The translations under genes and the position numbers were made by a program. 51,457 nt of DNA from Legionellales bacterium RIFCSPHIGHO2_12_FULL_35_11 (lineage in GTDB: Bacteria > Pseudomonadota > Gammaproteobacteria > Legionellales > Legionellaceae): contig MHBB01000166.1 in NCBI GenBank assembly GCA_001803185.1, forward strand, positions 1-51,457. The letters run 5' to 3'. Below, one piece after another: positions 19,347 through 30,884 of this stretch. The notes under the pieces are model-generated. The model saw only the letters and a program-made list of their open reading frames with translations. It did no database searches and was not told where the DNA came from. Position 1 is the stretch's first letter, and each line of letters starts with the position of its first letter.

Positions 19347-19412
19347 TACAGCAACTCCAAAGAAACCAACGACTAATGTACTGAAAATATTAAAAAATTT
19401 CAACAAAACAAA

Positions 19413-19565
19413 TAAATATGGGCAGGGCTGTCGCATCAAATTAATCAATGCTGGCGTGTAGGTTGGGCCTTGGCCCAACAAAAAATACAGCTTTTTTATC
19501 GTTGGGCCAAGGCCCAACCTACGCCCCGTCTATATTATTTGATGAGACAGCCCTGTAAATATGGG
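19413..19565. mobile_element. 133-bp MITE (copy 1) with 10-bp target duplication
   Basis: The element spans 19423-19555 and begins CAGGGCTGTC and ends GACAGCCCTG. Inside, GTAGGTTGGGCCTTGGCCCA and its complement form a strong hairpin. It is flanked on both sides by the same 10 bases, TAAATATGGG (19413-19422 and 19556-19565). A second copy at 49577-49709 is its reverse complement with, by my count, one base different. There is no coding capacity, so a transposase must have acted in trans. Confidence 0.93.
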
Positions 19566-19641
19566 CACGGCAGTGCATAGAAGTTTAATTTTTTGTATTT
19601 ACTGATACCACAGGTTATACTGCCTCTTAATTTAAATACAT

Positions 19642-19777
19642 ATGAGCCAATCACAAAACATTCACGAAAAAACATTTAATATTAACTGGGGAGATATGGC
19701 AGTGTGGAGATATGGATGCTCTATGGCATGTAAATAATGTTAAATATTTTGAGTGCTTTCAAGAGAGTATCCAATAA
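19642..19777 (+). pseudogene. Remnant of a hotdog-fold acyl-CoA thioesterase gene
   Basis: Translation from ATG 19642 gives MSQSQNIHEKTFNINWGD and then, after skipping 16 bases, MDALWHVNNVKYFECFQES. That is the start of the 4-hydroxybenzoyl-CoA-thioesterase family (WGDMDxxGHVNNxxYF, with the catalytic Asp). The 16 extra bases are GGAGATATGG repeated on either side of CAGTGT, and they shift the frame. The family sequence stops at 19777; the remaining two thirds of the gene are gone. The end overlaps the last codons of ubiA on the other strand. Confidence 0.8.
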
Positions 19778-20621
19778 TTAAAGCAACCCACATTAACATG
19801 CCATACCATGCGCTAATTGAAAATGCTTGAAAATAACTATTTCTAGTTTGCTGATTAAGTAAATTGTGCTGATAAAAAATTATTAAAAGACCAAATAACC
19901 AAAATATATAAAAAAGGATATTTAACTGTACTAGCACTGCAATCAATAACCAAAAGAAATGAAAAACAAAATTAATTGATTTTACAATTAAGTTATCATA
20001 AGAACCAAATAGAATAGCCGTAGATAGAACACCTATTTTAAGATCATCTTGCTTATCAACCATCGCATACATCGTATCATAAGATATAATCCAAATATAA
20101 TTAAGAGTTATTAAAAGCAGAAATATAAAATCTAAAGTTACTAGCGAAGCCGAATACGCAATAAAAATACCCATAGAAAAAGCAAACCCCAAAATAGCTT
20201 GCGGGGCTTTAAAAAATCTTTTGCAGAATGGGTAAATAATTGTTAACCATAAAGCTAAGATAGATTGATAAAAACATAATCTTGGTAATTGTAAAACAAT
20301 AATAAATGCTATGAATATTAAAGCTAAAAACAACCAAATTGCCTCTTTTAAACTTATAATATTATTTGCCAATATGCGTGTCTTTGTTCTTGTTACTTTA
20401 TTATCAATTTTTCTATCAGCTATATCATTAATCACACATCCAGCTGAACGCATAACAAATGTACCTAGAAGTAAATAACTAAAAATTATAATATTTGGGA
20501 AACCTTTATTTGCAATCCAAAGAGCCCACATAGTAGGAGCTAAAAGCAAAAAAATACCTACCGGTTTATCTAGCCGCATTAACTTACAATAAGCAGAAAT
20601 TTTATTAAGAAAATTTATCAT
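19740..20621 (-). CDS. ubiA: 4-hydroxybenzoate polyprenyltransferase UbiA
   Basis: A 293-residue membrane prenyltransferase that joins the polyprenyl tail to 4-hydroxybenzoate in ubiquinone synthesis. The two Asp-rich motifs are present: NDIADRKIDNKVTRTKTR (about residues 64-81) and YDTMYAMVDKQDDLKIG (about 150-166). Eight or nine membrane helices are visible. It lies 39 bases downstream of ubiC, as in many gammaproteobacteria. Its final codons overlap antisense with a thioesterase remnant. Confidence 0.96.
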   Translation of the reverse strand: MINFLNKISAYCKLMRLDKPVGIFLLLAPTMWALWIANKGFPNIIIFSYLLLGTFVMRSAGCVINDIADRKIDNKVTRTKTRILANNIISLKEAIWLFLALIFIAFIIVLQLPRLCFYQSILALWLTIIYPFCKRFFKAPQAILGFAFSMGIFIAYSASLVTLDFIFLLLITLNYIWIISYDTMYAMVDKQDDLKIGVLSTAILFGSYDNLIVKSINFVFHFFWLLIAVLVQLNILFYIFWLFGLLIIFYQHNLLNQQTRNSYFQAFSISAWYGMLMWVALIIGYSLESTQNI

Positions 20622-20660
20622 ATAAAGAGTTAGTCCAGGTAATAACAGACACGAAAATAA

Positions 20661-21251
20661 TCATAATGGAACTCCCAATAAATACTTTTCAATGCCTGGC
20701 AACAAGATTTCTACCAAAAAAAAAGTACCATTACTATCAATTTCAAACTCTGAGAGACGGACCCATAAAACTTTTGTATCTAAATACAGATTTCTATTTA
20801 ACCAATGAAACTCTAAGTTCTCATGTGAAATATGATAAAAGCTCATGTTTTTTCTAACAATGCCATTATTGCCAAAAATCAAATCACCTAAAGTTTCTCT
20901 TTTTAATCTAACAAATAGCTCGTTATGTTTTTGTAATGTCACATGAGGTAGAATAGATCTTGCATACCAACAAGGTTGGTCATATGCATAAGTTAATATT
21001 TCTCTATGAAAAACCATATCTGAATCTAATTTTAAAACATACCTCTCCCACCAAGAAGCCTTAACATTATGCTCTCGCAATATTTTTAAACTTGTATCAC
21101 CAGATTTATCAAATAACTTCTTAGTTAAAAGTTCAGTATGAGTTAACCAAGGTAACAAAGCTACAGTTGGATTGATCAACCTTTTTCGTAAATCAAGAGT
21201 AGATGGGCAATTAAATATTGATTTTGATTGACTCATATTAACTAAATTCAT
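20661..21251 (-). CDS. ubiC: Chorismate lyase UbiC
   Basis: This 196-residue protein fits chorismate pyruvate-lyase, the first step of ubiquinone synthesis (chorismate to 4-hydroxybenzoate + pyruvate). Family landmarks are WWERYVLKLD, CWYARSILP (with Arg), LGDLIFG and, at the C-terminus, FFLVEILLPGI with the catalytic Glu. It is followed by ubiA. The start may be ATG at 21251 or at 21236 (MSQSKS); no ribosome site separates them. Divergence from E. coli UbiC is high, but the motif order is right. Confidence 0.88.
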   Translation of the reverse strand: MNLVNMSQSKSIFNCPSTLDLRKRLINPTVALLPWLTHTELLTKKLFDKSGDTSLKILREHNVKASWWERYVLKLDSDMVFHREILTYAYDQPCWYARSILPHVTLQKHNELFVRLKRETLGDLIFGNNGIVRKNMSFYHISHENLEFHWLNRNLYLDTKVLWVRLSEFEIDSNGTFFLVEILLPGIEKYLLGVPL

Positions 21252-21308
21252 ATAAAAATATATGTAATTTTATAATAAAAATATATTATTGGCTACTAAT
21301 AACAATGT

Positions 21309-21327
21309 TCCCTGGGTTGCTTCGTAC
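21309..21327. repeat. REP-like fragment (CTGGGTTGCTTCGT)
   Basis: This short segment in the ubiC upstream gap is complementary to the end of the repeat unit at the right edge of the window (GACGAAGCAACCCA, 51444-51457). It looks like a leftover of the same dispersed repeat. Nothing else was recognised in the 150-base gap. Confidence 0.4.
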
Positions 21328-21405
21328 CTCTTAACTAACTTCACAATTTGTATAAATTATTACCTATCTCAGATAGTACCAGGGGCACTGGATAGGCGGG
21401 GAAAG

Positions 21406-22164
21406 TTATTCAAAATTAGAGAAATAAATATCCATATTTTGCTGGAAAGTAACTGTCCCTATATAATTTTTTAAAGCTTGATTTACATCATTTAATAAAT
21501 CTGGATTTCTAGGATTTACAGCTATCCCATATCCAAGACCAAATGTCATTGGTTCACCTAAAGCTACTAATTTATTATTTGAATGGCTTTGCCAATATTT
21601 GGCTGTAACATTATCAACTAAAATATAATCTATAATCTTTCGGTCCAGGGCAGATATTTGCTCATTTTCTTCTTTAAACTGAAATATCCTCAAGCTACCT
21701 ACGCCTACTCCTTTAAGTTCCTCAAAAAAAGTAGTACCTTCGAGAACGCCAATATTTTTACCTTTAATAGACTCAATAGAAAAATCTTTAACTTTGTCTT
21801 CTGTCCTGCCAACAAATCTTGATGCACTTGGCATATATGGAACTGACATATGCACATGCTCTAATCTAGACATAGTAATCATCAGTCCACTTACAGCCAT
21901 ATCTGTCTGTCCGGTTTCAACTGATGAAATCAAATCACGAAAACGCATAGGCCGAAAATTACAAACCCGCTGCAAAGAATCACATACGTTTTGCACAAGA
22001 CTAATATCAAATCCAGAAAATCCACCATTGCCACTTGGCATTACAAATGGCGGGAAAAAGTAAAGTACTGCTACGTCTAATGGTTTTTGTGTTACAGCAA
22101 AACTAAAACTTGAGTTTACTAAAATTAGAATAGCTAATAAAAATTTTCTTAATATTAATAGCAT
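21406..22164 (-). CDS. Periplasmic amino-acid-type substrate-binding protein
   Basis: A 252-residue SBP_bac_3 protein (bacterial extracellular solute-binding, family 3). A signal peptide (MLLILRKFLLAILILVNSSF) is followed by the lobe I start (YFFPPFVMPSGNGGFSGFDISLVQNVCDSL), an MITMSRLEHVHMSVPY region matching the usual T-x-x-R-x-x-x-x-x-F-S-x-P-Y motif, and GVLEGTTFFEEL. It probably binds a polar amino acid or similar small ligand. No permease or ATPase gene is adjacent, so it may serve a transporter encoded elsewhere or act as a sensor. Confidence 0.85.
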   Translation of the reverse strand: MLLILRKFLLAILILVNSSFSFAVTQKPLDVAVLYFFPPFVMPSGNGGFSGFDISLVQNVCDSLQRVCNFRPMRFRDLISSVETGQTDMAVSGLMITMSRLEHVHMSVPYMPSASRFVGRTEDKVKDFSIESIKGKNIGVLEGTTFFEELKGVGVGSLRIFQFKEENEQISALDRKIIDYILVDNVTAKYWQSHSNNKLVALGEPMTFGLGYGIAVNPRNPDLLNDVNQALKNYIGTVTFQQNMDIYFSNFE

Positions 22165-22327
22165 TTGCGCATCCTTATGCCTATAACTTTTTTATTATGT
22201 TACACCAATAATCTCATTGTTTAAAGCTAGGTGTGACATTTAATAATTTCTTATATTTGCTATTGTAAGAGACTATAAAAGCTGCCACAATCTGAAAAAA
22301 TTTAATTTACCAACCGCTAATTCACGT

Positions 22328-23077
22328 ATGATTAAAGAAGATAATATAGATGAGATTGTTAATTATCATAAGAATAAGATTAGTCAATTAAGTGTTAAAT
22401 TAAAACAATCTAGGAAAGATGACCCGTTTATTAGCGATATAAAATCACAAATTGCTGAGCATTACGCGCAAATAGCACACTCATACTATAAATCAAATAA
22501 GTTTACTGATGCTTTTAAAGAATATACGAAAGCCTTATATTTTAATCCAGAGCATCTAACAGTCATTAATCAATTAGGCATAATAAAATTAAAAGATGGG
22601 AGCAATTTATCTGCTATAGATTATTTTCAAAAAATTATCGGTTTAGTTAAAGATGAAAGAGATCTGCATTTTAAAGTAGATGCAATGTTATCTTTGGCGC
22701 TAGCTATATTAAATGAAAATCATGTTGGAGCTATCAATAAAGCTAACAAATTAATTGAAATGGCGGAGACAATTTCTCCTGATTACTCAGAAATTTATAA
22801 ACTAAAAAATAAAATTGAGCAACAAAGGAATTTTGAGAGTACCATTAAAGAAATAAAAAAATCTATTTCTAATGATAAATTTAATGACGCGGAAAAATTC
22901 ATTAATGGCGCAAAAAAACTATATCCAAATAACTCTGTAGTTAATGAAGAAGAGGACAGACTTAGGTTGCAAATTTTTATATCTAATAGCAAAAACAAAA
23001 AAAACAACCTTACTCTATTTGGTAGCAAAAAAGATGACGGCGTGCCTACTCAGCCAGAACGAAATTCCTTAACTTAA
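22328..23077 (+). CDS. TPR-repeat protein of unknown function
   Basis: A 249-residue, Lys/Asn-rich cytosolic protein. TPR-like helices are clear at about residues 45-110 (YKSNKFTDAFKEYTKALYFNPEHL, then LGIIKLKDGSNLSAIDYFQKI) and weaker towards the C-terminus (NDAEKFINGAKKLYPNN). TPRs mediate protein binding; the partner is unknown. The last about 12 codons (GVPTQPERNSLT) and the stop lie inside a dispersed repeat also found at 17815, so the C-terminus was probably acquired. No operon partner on this strand. Confidence 0.8.
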   Translation: MIKEDNIDEIVNYHKNKISQLSVKLKQSRKDDPFISDIKSQIAEHYAQIAHSYYKSNKFTDAFKEYTKALYFNPEHLTVINQLGIIKLKDGSNLSAIDYFQKIIGLVKDERDLHFKVDAMLSLALAILNENHVGAINKANKLIEMAETISPDYSEIYKLKNKIEQQRNFESTIKEIKKSISNDKFNDAEKFINGAKKLYPNNSVVNEEEDRLRLQIFISNSKNKKNNLTLFGSKKDDGVPTQPERNSLT

Positions 23078-23094
23078 TGCCCAATGGCAGTGCA
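23037..23094. repeat. Dispersed repeat with GGCAGTG word (copy 2)
   Basis: It matches copy 1 (17815-17873) over about 40 bases: CTCAGCCAGAACGAAATTCC followed by TTAACTTAATG and AATGGCAGTG. It overlaps the 3' end of the TPR gene and supplies its stop codon. Confidence 0.75.
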
Positions 23095-23112
23095 TCGTAT
23101 ACCATATTCAGG

Positions 23113-26541
<3,429 letters not shown>

Positions 26542-26571
26542 AACTATTAACTTTCCTCAAATAAATGGAAA

Positions 26572-26847
26572 TTATAATACACCATCTACTTCACAAAACT
26601 CAGCAATAGAAAATATTGCTTGCGGGATTCTACTGAAAGAATAAGCTATATTTTGTTGTTCACAAATTCTTTTGATTTCAACTAATAAAGCCAGGCCGGC
26701 GCTATCAAAAAACGTAACTTCGCCCAAGTCAAAATTATAATTATATAAGGCTTTATTTTTAATGAGCAATAATAAGCGATCTAACTCGGCTTTAACAGTG
26801 TGTATGGTAAGATTTTCAGCAAATATTATCTGATTATCTTTATTCAT
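26572..26847 (-). CDS. mlaB: STAS-domain protein MlaB
   Basis: A 91-residue STAS domain. VTFFDSAGLALLVEIKRIC is the typical DSAGL/S-type core. MlaB binds the ATPase MlaF on the cytoplasmic side and is needed for assembly of the MlaFEDB complex, which moves phospholipids between inner and outer membranes. It starts 5 bases after the mlaC stop. Confidence 0.9.
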   Translation of the reverse strand: MNKDNQIIFAENLTIHTVKAELDRLLLLIKNKALYNYNFDLGEVTFFDSAGLALLVEIKRICEQQNIAYSFSRIPQAIFSIAEFCEVDGVL

Positions 26848-26852
26848 AATTT

Positions 26853-27452
26853 TTAAGCCGCCTTTTTTGTTTGATTAAGCTGCTTTATTAGTTCTTTCAT
26901 TGATACTGTTTTTAAACTTTCGTTAAATTGGGAACGAAAACTTTGCAGCAAGCTAACTCCATCAACACTTAAGTCATACACCTTCCAACCATCTTGTTTT
27001 TTAACTAAACTATAACTCAATGGGATTTTTTGGCCGTTTGGTCTGATAATAATGCTATCTACTTGCGTGAATTTAGACTGAATATCTCCACGAATTGGTC
27101 TAAATTTTACAGTTTCACCAGAATACTCAGACAGCGGAACAGCATATGTACGAATTACTAATTTAGTAAATGCGTCTATGAATTCTCTCTTTTCTACTAC
27201 TGTAATATTATTCCATATTTGTCGCCCCAAAACTGAGCGCGACATACCCTGAATATCAACATGCGGTAAAAGATAAACATTAATTGCCTGATTAACAATT
27301 TTTGGGTCATTTTTCAAACTTTCTTGATTATGTTTCAAGGTGCTAATTATATTGCTTGTGGAGTTTTCTAACATTGGTAAAGGTGATGCATCAGCATAAA
27401 CAAGATTAGTAAGAAATACCAAAATAAATCCAAAATATTTTAATTTACGCAT
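26853..27452 (-). CDS. mlaC: Periplasmic phospholipid-binding protein MlaC
   Basis: A 199-residue Ttg2D/MlaC family protein with a signal peptide ending near YADA. The sequence has the family's VLGRQIWNNIT-VEKREFIDAFTKLVIRTYA region and the C-terminal YDLSVDGVSLLQSFRSQF motif. It shuttles phospholipid between the outer-membrane MlaA lipoprotein and the MlaD ring. Confidence 0.94.
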   Translation of the reverse strand: MRKLKYFGFILVFLTNLVYADASPLPMLENSTSNIISTLKHNQESLKNDPKIVNQAINVYLLPHVDIQGMSRSVLGRQIWNNITVVEKREFIDAFTKLVIRTYAVPLSEYSGETVKFRPIRGDIQSKFTQVDSIIIRPNGQKIPLSYSLVKKQDGWKVYDLSVDGVSLLQSFRSQFNESLKTVSMKELIKQLNQTKKAA

Positions 27453-27460
27453 ACCATCAC

Positions 27461-27940
27461 CTATTTTTTAATGTTAAATAAAAGCTGACCTATTAAGTTT
27501 TCCAAAATAATTGCCTCTTGAGTTCTTGCAATTACGTCTCCTGACTTCAAATATGGATGGTTGCCATCTTCTGAGTCAAATCCAGGAACAATACTAATAT
27601 AATTAGATCCTAGCAATCCTTCTGTCAATATTCTGGCTGATGTATCGTCATAAGGAATATGTTTATCAGAGTTAAGTAACATAGTTACTTTTGCATTTAA
27701 TTGCATTGGCTGTAATTCAATTTTTGCTACCTCACCAACTTTAACACCAGCAATTGTAACTGGCGCTCTAACTTTTAAGCCGCCAATATCTGCAAAATCG
27801 GCAGTAACTGCATAAGATTTATTTGATTTCAAATTTGTAATTCCGCTTACCTTCATAACCATAACTGTAAGTGCTATTAGACCAAAAATCATAAAGATAC
27901 CAACACTTAAATTAAGGTATTGTTCGCGATTCTTATTCAT
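27461..27940 (-). CDS. mlaD: MCE-domain protein MlaD
   Basis: A 159-residue protein with one N-terminal membrane helix (about 10-30) and a single MCE domain (AVTADFADIGGLKVRAPVTI, about 44-63; VKVGEVAKIEL; GLLGSNYISIVPG). It forms the hexameric periplasmic ring of the Mla transporter. It directly abuts mlaE. Confidence 0.95.
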   Translation of the reverse strand: MNKNREQYLNLSVGIFMIFGLIALTVMVMKVSGITNLKSNKSYAVTADFADIGGLKVRAPVTIAGVKVGEVAKIELQPMQLNAKVTMLLNSDKHIPYDDTSARILTEGLLGSNYISIVPGFDSEDGNHPYLKSGDVIARTQEAIILENLIGQLLFNIKK

Positions 27941-28723
27941 CTACCAACCCCCGATCATAACTGCAGTTAATAAAAAATCTAGGCCAAGTACAGCAACAGA
28001 AGAATATACTACTGTTCTAGTCGTTGCTTGACTAATCCCGCTGGCATTCGGTACACAAGTATACCCTTGAAAAACAGCTATCCAAATCACAGCCAGTGCA
28101 AAAACTACACTCTTAATTATTCCACTGAAAATATCTATTCTAAAATCGACTGCTGCTTGCATATTTGACCAAAAACTTCCAGAGTCCACTCCTAACCAAA
28201 TAACTCCAATTAAATATCCACCATATATAGAAACCGCTGCAAAAATAATACTTAAAACTGGCATAGTTATAATACCTGCAAGAAATCGTGGGTATACAAT
28301 TTTTTGTAATGGATCTATCCCCATCATATCCATACTAGTTAATTGCTCTGTTGATTTCATTAGGCCAATTTCAGCAGTTAATGCAGAGCCTGCTCTTCCT
28401 GCAAATAATAATGCTGTTATTACTGGCCCCAATTCTCTAGCAACACTTAAAGCTAATAGTTGTCCAAGCTGGCTAGTTGCTCCAAATTTTCTCAATGTAT
28501 TATATCCTTGTAACCCAACAACCATACCAATAAATAATGCTGAGACAAAAATAATTAAAAATGATAATACGCCTATAGAATACATCTGATCCCGTAAAGC
28601 CGGCAAAAGTCTTTTAATATCTGGCATTCTGAAGATAACGCGTAGTAAAAAAATACCTGAATTTCCGAATACCTGAATCCTAGCAATACTTTTTTCACCT
28701 ATTCGTTCAATCATTTCAATCAT
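27941..28723 (-). CDS. mlaE: ABC permease MlaE
   Basis: A 260-residue integral membrane permease of the MlaE family. Characteristic stretches are FVSALFIGMVVGLQGYNTL, ARELGPVITALLFAGRAGSALTAEIG-type core and MSTEQLTSMDMMG-like segment (here MKSTEQLTSMDMMGIDPL). It forms the dimeric core of MlaFEDB. The start overlaps mlaF by 8 bases. Confidence 0.96.
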   Translation of the reverse strand: MIEMIERIGEKSIARIQVFGNSGIFLLRVIFRMPDIKRLLPALRDQMYSIGVLSFLIIFVSALFIGMVVGLQGYNTLRKFGATSQLGQLLALSVARELGPVITALLFAGRAGSALTAEIGLMKSTEQLTSMDMMGIDPLQKIVYPRFLAGIITMPVLSIIFAAVSIYGGYLIGVIWLGVDSGSFWSNMQAAVDFRIDIFSGIIKSVVFALAVIWIAVFQGYTCVPNASGISQATTRTVVYSSVAVLGLDFLLTAVMIGGW

Positions 28724-29516
28724 TTAAAAGTTCCTCTGTCAAAGATTTCGATGATGGATAATGAAATGGCACTACTCCATCAGACTCACCATGCATAAAT
28801 TGCTTAACAGCTAAACTTTTAGATTTCAGCAACTCTTCCGGTTCACCATCAGCGATAACCTCCCCATTGGCTATCAAATAAATATAATCGGCAATGGCGC
28901 AAGTATCAGCTACATCGTGTGAAACTATCACTGTAGTTGTTTTTAATAATTGATTCAAACGTTTTATTAACCTAACTAACACACCCTTGGAAATCGGATC
29001 TTGTCCTGTAAATGGTTCGTCGTACATAATTAGCTGTGGATCAAGGGCTATTGTTCTAGCAAGAGCCACTCTTCTAGCCATGCCACCTGAAAGCTCAGCA
29101 GGCATTAAATTTGCCGCTCCACGTAAACCAACAGCCTCCAGTTTCATTAATACTATATCGCGTAACATACTTTCATTTAGTCTTGTATGCTCGCGTAATG
29201 GAAAAGCAACATTTTCAAAAACATTTAAATGAGTAAAAAGAGCGCCACTCTGAAATAGCAAACCCATTTTAAGGCGTAGTGCACTTAATTTTCTATAAGA
29301 AAGTTTATTAATATTCTCAGAAGAAACAATAACATCTCCAGAATCAGGAGTTATTAATCCACCAATTAAACGCAATAAAGTTGTTTTACCGCTACCACTA
29401 GGCCCCATAATAGCAGTGATTTTGCCTGATGCGACGTTAATATTAATATCTTTAAAAATAATCCGGCTTGCATAGCTAAAATTTAAATTGCTAATTTGCA
29501 CCAAATTATTACTCAT
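28716..29516 (-). CDS. mlaF: ABC ATPase MlaF
   Basis: A 266-residue ATPase. Walker A GPSGSGKTTLLR, ABC signature LSGGMARRVALARTI, Walker B LIMYDEPFTGQDP and the switch His (VIVSHDVADT) are intact. First gene of the leftward mlaFEDCB-ibaG-murA operon, which continues by 4-base overlap into the WbpM-type gene. Confidence 0.96.
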   Translation of the reverse strand: MSNNLVQISNLNFSYASRIIFKDININVASGKITAIMGPSGSGKTTLLRLIGGLITPDSGDVIVSSENINKLSYRKLSALRLKMGLLFQSGALFTHLNVFENVAFPLREHTRLNESMLRDIVLMKLEAVGLRGAANLMPAELSGGMARRVALARTIALDPQLIMYDEPFTGQDPISKGVLVRLIKRLNQLLKTTTVIVSHDVADTCAIADYIYLIANGEVIADGEPEELLKSKSLAVKQFMHGESDGVVPFHYPSSKSLTEELLND

Positions 29517-29611
29517 AAAAATGACCTCAAAGGTAGAATCTCTCTAAATTATATACCTGGGTTTTTATGTATGCCAATTTGAATTACACTTTTATGATCT
29601 AAATGCATCTA

Positions 29612-30259
29612 TTATTTTTCATCCTTATAAAACTCTTGTCCAATTTTAATACGTTCCCTTTCCTTTTCAGCTCGCCACCTATTCGTGTCTCTTAATGAAT
29701 ACACGCACCCACAATACTCTTGTTTATAAAAACTCTCTCGTTTAGCAATTTCATACATTCTGCCTGAGCCACCATTTTTTCGCCAGTTATATGTCCAGTA
29801 TGTAATATTGTTATATCTACTCGCAGCTCTAGTACCTGAGTCGTTAATTTGATCGAAATCTTTCCATCTTGATATTCCTAAACTACTTGATATTACTGAA
29901 AAACCATGTTCATTGGCGTATAAAGCTGTTCTTTCAAAACGCATATCAAAACATACGGTACATCTCTTCCCTCTTTCTGGTTCCCACTCTAACCCTTTAA
30001 TTCGAGAAAACCAGTTATCTTTATCATAATCAGCATCTATAAACGGAATATTATGTTTTTTTGCAAAAGCCACATTCTCAGCCTTCCGAATTTCATACTC
30101 TTGAACTGGATGAATATTAGGGTTATAAAAAAATATGGTAAAATTAATATCAGATGCGATTAATGCTTCCATTACTTCACCAGAACAAGGAGCACAACAA
30201 GAATGCAATAACAAAGATTTGCCATCATTTGGCAACGTTAATTTTTCTCTAACTATCAT
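29612..30259 (-). CDS. queH: Epoxyqueuosine reductase QueH
   Basis: A 215-residue DUF208 protein. The N-terminal [11 protein letters not shown] and the cysteines in [15 protein letters not shown] and [11 protein letters not shown] supply the cluster and metal ligands of QueH, the non-B12 enzyme for the last step of queuosine synthesis in tRNA. No other queuosine genes are in view. Confidence 0.92.
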   Translation of the reverse strand: MIVREKLTLPNDGKSLLLHSCCAPCSGEVMEALIASDINFTIFFYNPNIHPVQEYEIRKAENVAFAKKHNIPFIDADYDKDNWFSRIKGLEWEPERGKRCTVCFDMRFERTALYANEHGFSVISSSLGISRWKDFDQINDSGTRAASRYNNITYWTYNWRKNGGSGRMYEIAKRESFYKQEYCGCVYSLRDTNRWRAEKERERIKIGQEFYKDEK

Positions 30260-30292
30260 AATTTTTTTCTAACCTTATCAAAACGTTAAACC

Positions 30293-30334
30293 TATACTGC
30301 GCGCAGTATAGAAAAAGCAGTTAAGATCGTAAAG
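30293..30334. repeat. 18-bp perfect palindrome joined to a fragment of the CCTAGAAAAAG repeat
   Basis: TATACTGCGCGCAGTATA (30293-30310) is a perfect palindrome with the same end as the element at 4164-4330. It runs directly into TAGAAAAAGCAGTTAAGATC, which matches the arm of the element at 46231-46408 (AGAAAAAGCAGTTGAGATCG). It lies between queH and orn and may serve as a transcription stop for orn. Confidence 0.75.
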
Positions 30335-30341
30335 TCCAGTA

Positions 30342-30884
30342 TTACAAACCCAAAAAATGCCGTCTGTAATATGCAAGCTCTGCTATAGAATCTATAATAT
30401 CATCCAAAGCCAAGTGTTTAGATTCTTTTTCAAAACCATTTAAAATAGCAGGCTTCCAGCGCCGTATTACTTCTTTAAAAGAACTAACGTCTATCTGCCT
30501 ATAATGAAAATATTCTGCCAATTCTGGCATGAATTTAATCAAAAATCTTCTATCCATGCAAATACTATTTCCACACATTGGAGAATGACCTTTATCAACA
30601 TATTTATTCAAAAAGGCAATGGTTGCTTTCTCTGCATCTCTCTCTGTTGCTTTACTAGCTTTTACTCGAGCGACCAAACCAGATTTATTATGTTGCCTGG
30701 TATTCCACGCATCCATATTTTCAAGCAATTCATCGGATTGTGAAATAGCAAAAACTGGCCCTTCTGCCAGAATATGCAAATTAAGATCAGTAATTATTGT
30801 TGCTATCTCAATAATTTTCTCATTTTCCAGAGATAACCCAGTCATCTCTAAATCAATCCAAATTAAATTGTTATTGTTTTTCAT
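30342..30884 (-). CDS. orn: Oligoribonuclease
   Basis: A 180-residue DEDDh 3'-5' exonuclease that degrades 2-5 nt RNA and pGpG. It keeps WIDLEMTGL (Asp, Glu), the middle Asp in [10 protein letters not shown], and the C-terminal HLALDDI (His, Asp). Its start overlaps the end of cca by 14 bases. Confidence 0.96.
   Translation of the reverse strand: MKNNNNLIWIDLEMTGLSLENEKIIEIATIITDLNLHILAEGPVFAISQSDELLENMDAWNTRQHNKSGLVARVKASKATERDAEKATIAFLNKYVDKGHSPMCGNSICMDRRFLIKFMPELAEYFHYRQIDVSSFKEVIRRWKPAILNGFEKESKHLALDDIIDSIAELAYYRRHFLGL

Noticed and set aside
18681-19517. Long version of adenylate kinase (278 codons)
   Set aside because: The extra codons are read from the MITE; ATG 19346 gives the standard N-terminus.
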